DNA from: Treponema sp.
Lineage (GTDB): Bacteria > Spirochaetota > Spirochaetia > Treponematales > Breznakiellaceae
Direction: 5' to 3'
DNA: 8,294 nt
Assembly (NCBI GenBank): GCA_031266095.1
Contig: JAISBR010000182.1
Location: forward strand, 1-8,294
The position numbers and the translations under genes are program-made. The notes under the pieces are model-generated. The model was given only the letters and a program-made list of their open reading frames with translations, did not search any database and was not told the DNA's origin. This document shows, piece by piece, positions 5,690 to 8,294 of this stretch (position 1 is its first letter; the number at the start of each line of letters is the position of its first letter).

Positions 5690-5943
5690 GCCGCACCTCC
5701 TTTGGACTGGACCGAAGCGGCCTCCATCAGGTCCTTGTAGGTGGCATAGCCGAGTATCCGGGCCAGGGCCAGCCCTACGGCCTTGGAATTTCTTATGCCC
5801 CGTATTACACTTGATACCAGCGAAAGGGATCGGTTTGCCTTGCGGGCTACCGCGTCCAGTTTGATGTTGCGGAGGTCTAACTGATATTTCAGCCAGCTTC
5901 CTTCCGGGGGCATGGGGTGTTCCGGTGAACGTGTCCGTGCCAT
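5686..5943 (-). CDS. Ner/BcepMu gp16-like HTH regulator, first gene of the early operon
   Basis: An 85-residue DNA-binding protein. ATG at 5943 is chosen because AAAGGAG lies seven bases upstream; the longer open frame to 6045 runs back through leader hairpins. The fold is a single HTH: PPEGSWLKYQLDLRNIKLDA, then VARKANRSLSLVSSVIRGI, then RNSKAVGLALARILGYATY. The NSKAVxxALAxxLGY pattern is like the phage gp16 family seen in BcepMu-type phages and, more loosely, Ner of Mu, which shuts down early and repressor transcription. The tail KGGAA is encoded by codons that also form the next gene's ribosome binding site. It sits directly after the early promoter and opposite the repressor, the position of ner in Mu, so a Ner-like role is inferred. 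Confidence 0.75.
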   Translation of the reverse strand: MARTRSPEHPMPPEGSWLKYQLDLRNIKLDAVARKANRSLSLVSSVIRGIRNSKAVGLALARILGYATYKDLMEAASVQSKGGAA

Positions 5944-5957
5944 AATAAGGCTCCTTT

Positions 5958-5975
5958 CCCGCCTCCAGGGGCGGG
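5958..5975 (-). promoter_or_regulatory. Leader hairpin next to the first early ribosome binding site
   Basis: CCCGCC at 5958-5963 pairs with GGCGGG at 5970-5975 around a six-base loop. In the leftward transcript this GC-only stem ends three bases before the GGAG of the first early gene. It could limit or focus ribosome entry. Function is inferred from position only. Confidence 0.45.
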
Positions 5976-5986
5976 TTTGTGAATTA

Positions 5987-6026
5987 TTGCAGAGGCCGGC
6001 TTGCTCCCGGCTCTTGCAATTTTTTT
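5987..6026 (+). terminator. Rho-independent terminator reading rightward, ahead of the repressor
   Basis: TTGCA...GAG...CCGG (from 5987) pairs with CCGG...CTC...TTGCAA (ending 6019) over about 12 bp with two bulges and a seven-base loop. Seven T residues follow at 6020-6026 on the plus strand. It would stop rightward transcription arriving from the left before the repressor gene. In the leftward early RNA the same bases form a leader hairpin without a U-tract. Confidence 0.6.
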
Positions 6027-6059
6027 CTGGCGGTCCGTATAGCAATCGACCGATATTTA

Positions 6060-6088
6060 AGATTATTCCCTAATCAGGGAATCGTCAA
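6060..6088 (-). promoter_or_regulatory. Early leftward promoter with operator in its spacer
   Basis: On the minus strand, TTGACG (6088-6083) matches the -35 consensus in five of six positions. A spacer of exactly 17 bp follows, then TAATCT (6065-6060) as a weak -10. The spacer is almost wholly the palindrome at 6065-6082, so a bound repressor would block polymerase directly. Transcription would start near 6053, giving a leader of about 110 bases before the first early gene. The divergent repressor promoter must lie in the same 160 bases but no convincing match was found. Confidence 0.6.
6065..6082. promoter_or_regulatory. Palindromic operator in the divergent control region
   Basis: ATTCCCT (6065-6071) and AGGGAAT (6076-6082) form a perfect 7-bp inverted repeat with a four-base centre, 18 bp in all, the size expected for a dimeric HTH repressor. 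It lies between the -35 and -10 of the leftward promoter, 24 bases ahead of the repressor start. The S24 repressor is the first candidate ligand, with the gp16-like protein the second. Confidence 0.6.
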
Positions 6089-6105
6089 GGGGTTTTTGAT
6101 AAAAC

Positions 6106-6903
6106 ATGGGAAAAAAAGATAATATTTTAATACTTTCGACTAGATTAAGGAATTTACGAGAAGCTTTTAACCAAACTCAGGCAGAGTTTGCGAAAAAACT
6201 AGATATTCCACGTACTTCTTTGGCAAATTACGAAAATGGTACATCAATTCCAGGAGATCTTCTTTGTACTTTAAAATCGATGTTCACTGTGAATGTTGAC
6301 TGGTTTTTGACGGGAGAAGGAGAGATGTTTTCTCCAAAAAAACCAGAAAAACACCCCCTTATTGCGGATATCGAGGCATTGATAGATAAAAAACTGGAGA
6401 AAGTTGAATCTCAAATCGCCCAAATAGAGGGACAACTCAAGAAAAAGGGTATGGACGGCCCCGATTCCGGGATGTTTGTCTCCGAACCGGAGCCGGAATA
6501 TGGGGATGAGGATGTAAAAACCCCCTTTGTAGACGATATAGCAGCCGGGCCGCCTATCCAGCAGTCGGAGGACCTTTCCGGGCATATTAATGTGCCCAGG
6601 CGGTTTATCAAGACCAAGCCGGAGGATTATTACGCCGCACGTATCCGGGGAGAATCCATGACCGCCGCCGGTATACCGGACGGTTGTACGGTTCTTATCC
6701 GCCGATCGGATGTGCCCCGGGACGGGGCAATCCAGGTTGTGCGGCGCGAGGGAAGCTCAACCCTCAAACGGATGCGGGAGGGCGAAGATCATACTTGGAC
6801 GCTTCACTTTGAAGATGGTTCGAAGTGGTCTATAGCAATCGGAAAGGACGAGGACTATCAGGTGCAGGGGGACTTTGTAGTGGTGTTGCCGGAAAGGGAC
6901 TAA
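6106..6903 (+). CDS. LexA/CI-type phage repressor (XRE HTH plus S24 peptidase)
   Basis: A 265-residue repressor. Residues 11-70 are an XRE HTH (TRLRNLREAFNQTQAEFAKK, then LDIPRTSLANYENGTSIPG). Residues 80-135 are an acidic, partly coiled linker. Residues 138-265 are the S24 self-cleaving domain, with likely cleavage at Ala147-Gly148 (DDIAAGPP), catalytic Ser184 (RGESM) and Lys221 (TLKRM). RecA filaments would trigger cleavage, so this prophage should respond to DNA damage, unlike wild-type Mu with its non-LexA-like c repressor. It reads away from the early operon across the operator at 6065-6082. The ribosome binding site is weak (AAGGGG about 13 bases upstream), suggesting low translation. 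The first third is AT-rich and the rest GC-rich with a sharp change near 6450, as if the DNA-binding half had been exchanged. Confidence 0.88.
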   Translation: MGKKDNILILSTRLRNLREAFNQTQAEFAKKLDIPRTSLANYENGTSIPGDLLCTLKSMFTVNVDWFLTGEGEMFSPKKPEKHPLIADIEALIDKKLEKVESQIAQIEGQLKKKGMDGPDSGMFVSEPEPEYGDEDVKTPFVDDIAAGPPIQQSEDLSGHINVPRRFIKTKPEDYYAARIRGESMTAAGIPDGCTVLIRRSDVPRDGAIQVVRREGSSTLKRMREGEDHTWTLHFEDGSKWSIAIGKDEDYQVQGDFVVVLPERD

Positions 6904-6916
6904 ACAGGAGGGTACT

Positions 6917-7144
6917 ATGAAAAAAAATCGTCTGGGACTGATTATAGCGGTATTCGTTCTTATTGCCGGAGCCGTCTACGCCGCCAGCCGGAATACTACG
7001 GTTTATATTACCAGGACAGGTGAAAAGTACCACACCGAACGGTGCGCCTCTGTTAGAAATTCCAAAATAGCCGTTTCCCTTGGAGAAGCTGTTTCAAGGG
7101 GATATGAACCCTGTAAACGGTGTAAGCCGCCCGTCCTCGATTAA
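6917..7144 (+). CDS. Small exported protein with an H-C-C-C zinc-ribbon-like motif
   Basis: A 75-residue protein 13 bases after the repressor, with AGGAGGG upstream, so co-expressed in the lysogen. Residues 1-22 are a signal peptide or anchor (MKKNRLGLIIAVFVLIAGAV, then YA before Ala23). The mature part reads VYITRTGEKYHTERC, then SLGEAVSRGYEPCKRCKPP. His39, Cys43, Cys66 and Cys69 match the YHxxxC...A...GYxPCxxCxP pattern of a common small domain that often sits at the end of secreted nucleases and stands alone in many bacteria. By resemblance to the Ada N-terminus it is thought to bind a metal. It would act outside the cytoplasm or on the membrane's outer face. Position between repressor and phage end marks it as a lysogenic-conversion candidate. 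Function unknown. Confidence 0.75.
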   Translation: MKKNRLGLIIAVFVLIAGAVYAASRNTTVYITRTGEKYHTERCASVRNSKIAVSLGEAVSRGYEPCKRCKPPVLD

Positions 7145-7243
7145 AGGTTTTCAGATCGCACTTTCGCAGGATGCGCTATTTGTTACGGCCAAATCGGGGC
7201 GGGGATTAGTCCAAGGTGGGACAGTTTCGGGCCGAGTTTTTAC

Positions 7244-7281
7244 TTAAAAGGTGGGACACAATGAATTGTCCCACCTTTTAA
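7244..7281. repeat. Perfect 15-bp inverted repeat formed by the two inner end sites
   Basis: TTAAAAGGTGGGACA (7244-7258) and TGTCCCACCTTTTAA (7267-7281) are exact reverse complements with an eight-base centre. Besides being a pair of binding sites, it would form a strong RNA hairpin about 100 bases after the zinc-ribbon gene and could end the rightward lysogenic transcript, although only a short T-run lies inside the arm. Confidence 0.65.
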
Positions 7282-7291
7282 AGTCTTGTGC

Positions 7292-7322
7292 CCGTAAGTC
7301 TTTATATTATATAGACTTACGG
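7292..7322. repeat. 10-bp inverted repeat with AT-only centre inside the phage end
   Basis: CCGTAAGTCT (7292-7301) and AGACTTACGG (7313-7322) pair perfectly around an 11-base centre made only of A and T. It sits in the 60-bp gap between the second and third inward-reading sites. It could be a bending-protein (HU/IHF) site or a second regulator's operator; this is inference. Confidence 0.55.
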
Positions 7323-7382
7323 CATTTGTCCCACCTTTCTCTTTTGTAGTTTTTTTTGTCCCACCTTGGACTCCCAAATACA

Positions 7383-7646
7383 AGAACAAGCTATCTAAAA
7401 TCCTGCCGGATTTGCGATTTTTTAATGACTTATCTTGAAGAAAACCGCTATAAAACGGTATTTAAAGGGTATTAAAGCCTTTTGAAGAATCCGGACAAAA
7501 GTCGCGTTCAGTCGCGTTTTCAGTGGGTTTTTCGCTTTTTTTCGCACTGGATTTTAGGAATTCTCGGCGGTTTTTTCGGGTGCTAACTCTCTATGTAATG
7601 GAGACTTACAGGGCTTTTATTGGCTGGCTTGCAATTCCTATTTTCA
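7383..7646. other. Non-coding flanking DNA between prophage end and IS remnant
   Basis: No reading frame here has a ribosome binding site or recognisable product. The stretch is AT-rich, with T-runs and small repeats (GTCGCGTT twice at about 7501-7517). It is presumably host DNA next to the insertion point. Confidence 0.55.
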
Positions 7647-8176
7647 CTGATAGCCCACAATGTGGTGAGCGCATGGGCTGGGGAGGAAGAACTCATCCTG
7701 GGACAGATGGCGGTGGACGAGAAGAGCAATGAGATACGGGCGATACCGAAGCTGTTAGCGTTACTGGACATCAAAGACACGGTGGTGACGATAGACGCGT
7801 CGGACTGAAGTCCGCAGGATGTCAGAAGGACATAGCAGGGAAAATCAGGGAACAGGAAGCGGACTACCTGCTGGCGGTAAAACACAACCAACCAACGTTA
7901 TATCAGGATATCAAAGAGTATTTCGAAGGACTTGAGAGCGGGGAGATACGGGGTCTTCCGGAAGACGTGTGGGCACACGAGGAAGAGGAGGGACATGGAC
8001 GGACGGAGAAGCGGGAAGTGCGGATGGTAACGGACATTGACTAGATGGCGGGGAAGGAAGACTGGGCGGACTTGAAAACCATCATCCAGTATCGGTGCTG
8101 GCGGACTATAGACGGGGAACAGACGATGATCGATCGGTACTATATCAGCAACGCGGATATGGACGCCCAGGAGTGG
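7647..8176 (+). pseudogene. ISAs1-family transposase remnant
   Basis: The translation, patched across frames, reads VVSAWAGEEELILGQMAVDE, then KSNEIRAIPKLLALLDIKD, then TVVTIDA, then GCQKDIAGKIREQEADYLLA, then VKHNQPTLYQDI, and later DWADLKTIIQYRCWR. This is the middle of an ISAs1-family (H-repeat-like) DDE transposase. The 5' third is missing. After TIDA at about 7799 a 17-base tract replaces one codon, shifting the frame and adding a TGA; the tract holds a 14-bp palindrome. A TAG at 8042-8044 replaces a Trp codon usual at this site. Homology stops at 8176, where the end of an IS3-type element begins, so the region with the catalytic Glu is gone. It is non-functional. Confidence 0.85.
7801..7814. 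repeat. 14-bp palindromic insertion in the ISAs1 remnant
   Basis: CGGACT-GA-AGTCCG. Removing these 14 bases restores the reading frame of the transposase across the conserved DAxGCQKDI motif, so the palindrome looks like a discrete insertion rather than random decay. Confidence 0.5.
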
Positions 8177-8294
8177 TGGACTTGCCCCCGTTAGGTAGAC
8201 ACGATTAAGCGACTTTCCCTGAGTTAAACACATCAGGCGACACATAGTCAAGCGCCGAATGAATACGAACCCGGTTGTAATACGCTTCGATGTA
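8177..8294 (-). mobile_element. IS3-family element, transposase-3'-end terminus (runs off the right edge)
   Basis: The ISAs1 homology ends at 8176 and the next bases, TGGACTTGCCCCCG, look like an IS3-family terminal repeat starting with TG. A transposase reading frame ends 28 bases inside. The element is inserted in the ISAs1 transposase gene. The other end and the target duplication lie outside the window. Confidence 0.6.
8205..8294 (-). CDS. IS3-family transposase (OrfB), last 29 residues
   Basis: Only the C-terminus is present: YIEAYYNRVRIHSALDYVSP, then DVFNSGKVA and a TAA stop at 8205-8207. The YxxxYYNxxRxHSALxYxSPxxF pattern is the well-known tail of IS3-family integrase-type (rve) transposases, just after the catalytic Glu. 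The rest of the gene lies beyond the right edge. Its stop is followed after 28 bases by the presumed element end, a normal distance. Confidence 0.85.
   Translation of the reverse strand, partial: YIEAYYNRVRIHSALDYVSPDVFNSGKVA

Larger units (their letters stand above)
7208..7372. repeat. Perfect 16-bp inverted repeat spanning the outermost end sites
   Basis: AGTCCAAGGTGGGACA at 7208-7223 is the exact reverse complement of TGTCCCACCTTGGACT at 7357-7372, 133 bp apart. Both contain the 11-bp site plus matching flanks. The symmetry is stronger than expected of transposase sites at a single end. A 165-bp MITE-like insertion is an alternative, but no target duplication is seen at its edges. Confidence 0.7.
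1..7382. mobile_element. Mu-like transposable prophage, left (repressor-side) part
   Basis: The stretch carries a set of genes typical of Mu-type phages: MuA N-terminus, MuB-like ATPase, Gam, GemA, Mor-like activator, Ner/gp16-type regulators and an S24 repressor. The right boundary is set at 7382 because the complementary strand reads 5'-TGTATTTGGGAGTCC from there. That starts with the same TGTATT as the Mu left end and leads directly into the outermost of five repeated 11-bp sites. The prophage continues past position 1, where transposase and later genes are expected. Mu-type phages duplicate about 5 bp of target; the candidate host copy would start at 7383 (agaac), but the other end is not in view. 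Confidence 0.85.
7208..7382. other. Phage left end (attL-type) with five 11-bp repeated sites
   Basis: Five exact copies of TGTCCCACCTT or its complement occur here and nowhere else that I noticed in the window. Three read inward from the end (7357-7367, 7327-7337, 7267-7277) at exact 30 and 60 bp spacings; two are in the opposite orientation (7248-7258 and 7213-7223). From 7382 the minus strand reads TGTATTTGGGAGTCC, so the genome would end in the TG...CA dinucleotides of Mu-like elements, with the first site 15 bp inside. This fits the L1-L3 transposase sites of Mu in position next to the repressor genes. The exact end needs the other terminus for proof. Confidence 0.7.

Noticed and set aside
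7208..7372. A 165-bp MITE bounded by 16-bp terminal inverted repeats
   Set aside because: No target duplication at the edges, three further internal copies of the core, and the position next to a Mu-like TGTATT end favour transposase-binding sites; not fully excluded.
7208..7372. A CRISPR array, suggested by the repeated 11-bp sequence
   Set aside because: The repeats are too short, lie in both orientations, and have unequal spacers; no cas genes are present.
7583..7891. Minus-strand open frame over the IS remnant
   Set aside because: It is the antisense of ISAs1 transposase homology and has no recognisable product.

Overview
The window is the repressor-side end of a Mu-like (transposable) prophage, followed by about 0.9 kb of flanking DNA that holds IS debris. 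The assignment rests on co-occurrence of a MuA-type transposase N-terminus, a MuB-type AAA+ ATPase, Gam, GemA, a Mor-type activator, Ner/gp16-type small HTH regulators and a cleavable S24 repressor. It also rests on a terminus that begins 5'-TGTATT on the phage strand and carries repeated sites. The sequence alone does not name the host. A Gram-negative-type host is likely, and a spirochaete such as a gut treponeme is possible but unproven. Most of the phage is GC-rich, with AT-richer islands at 4.2-4.6 kb, 5.43-5.69 kb and 6.1-6.45 kb that look like later acquisitions or module swaps.

Layout. (a) 1-4113, all on the minus strand and read right to left: MuB-like ATPase, a 44-aa small protein, Gam, GemA, Mor-like activator, DUF2786 protein, HU-like protein, and the first 185 residues of MuA, which runs off the left edge. 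Genes mostly overlap or abut, with good Shine-Dalgarno sites, so this is one operon. (b) 4220-4582, plus strand: an unrecognised 120-aa gene facing the other way, with its own promoter-like sequence; it looks like a moron. (c) 4549-5943, minus strand: four stop/start-coupled small genes. They are a gp16-type HTH protein, a two-HTH protein containing a paralogue of the first, a protein sharing their C-terminal motif, and a 75-aa protein resembling the C-terminal beta-barrel of MuA. (d) 5944-6105: a divergent control region with a promoter whose 17-bp spacer is filled by a palindromic operator, hairpins in the early leader, and a plus-strand terminator. (e) 6106-7144, plus strand: LexA/CI-type repressor, then a small exported zinc-ribbon-like protein, the lysogenic operon. 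(f) 7208-7382: the phage left end, with five copies of an 11-bp site. (g) 7383-8294: flanking DNA with a decayed ISAs1-family transposase gene interrupted by the end of an IS3-family element.

How it works together. In the lysogen the repressor would hold the 6066-6088 promoter shut through the operator at 6065-6082. After RecA-stimulated self-cleavage the leftward early genes are expressed. The HTH proteins adjust the switch, MuB and MuA transpose the genome using the end sites at 7208-7382, an encoded HU-like protein may help bend the ends, Gam shields DNA ends, and the Mor-like protein turns on later genes. The most unusual points are the gene order (B early, A last, with HU just before A), a free-standing MuA-barrel-like protein, the cassette-like coupled regulator genes, and the geometry of the end sites.
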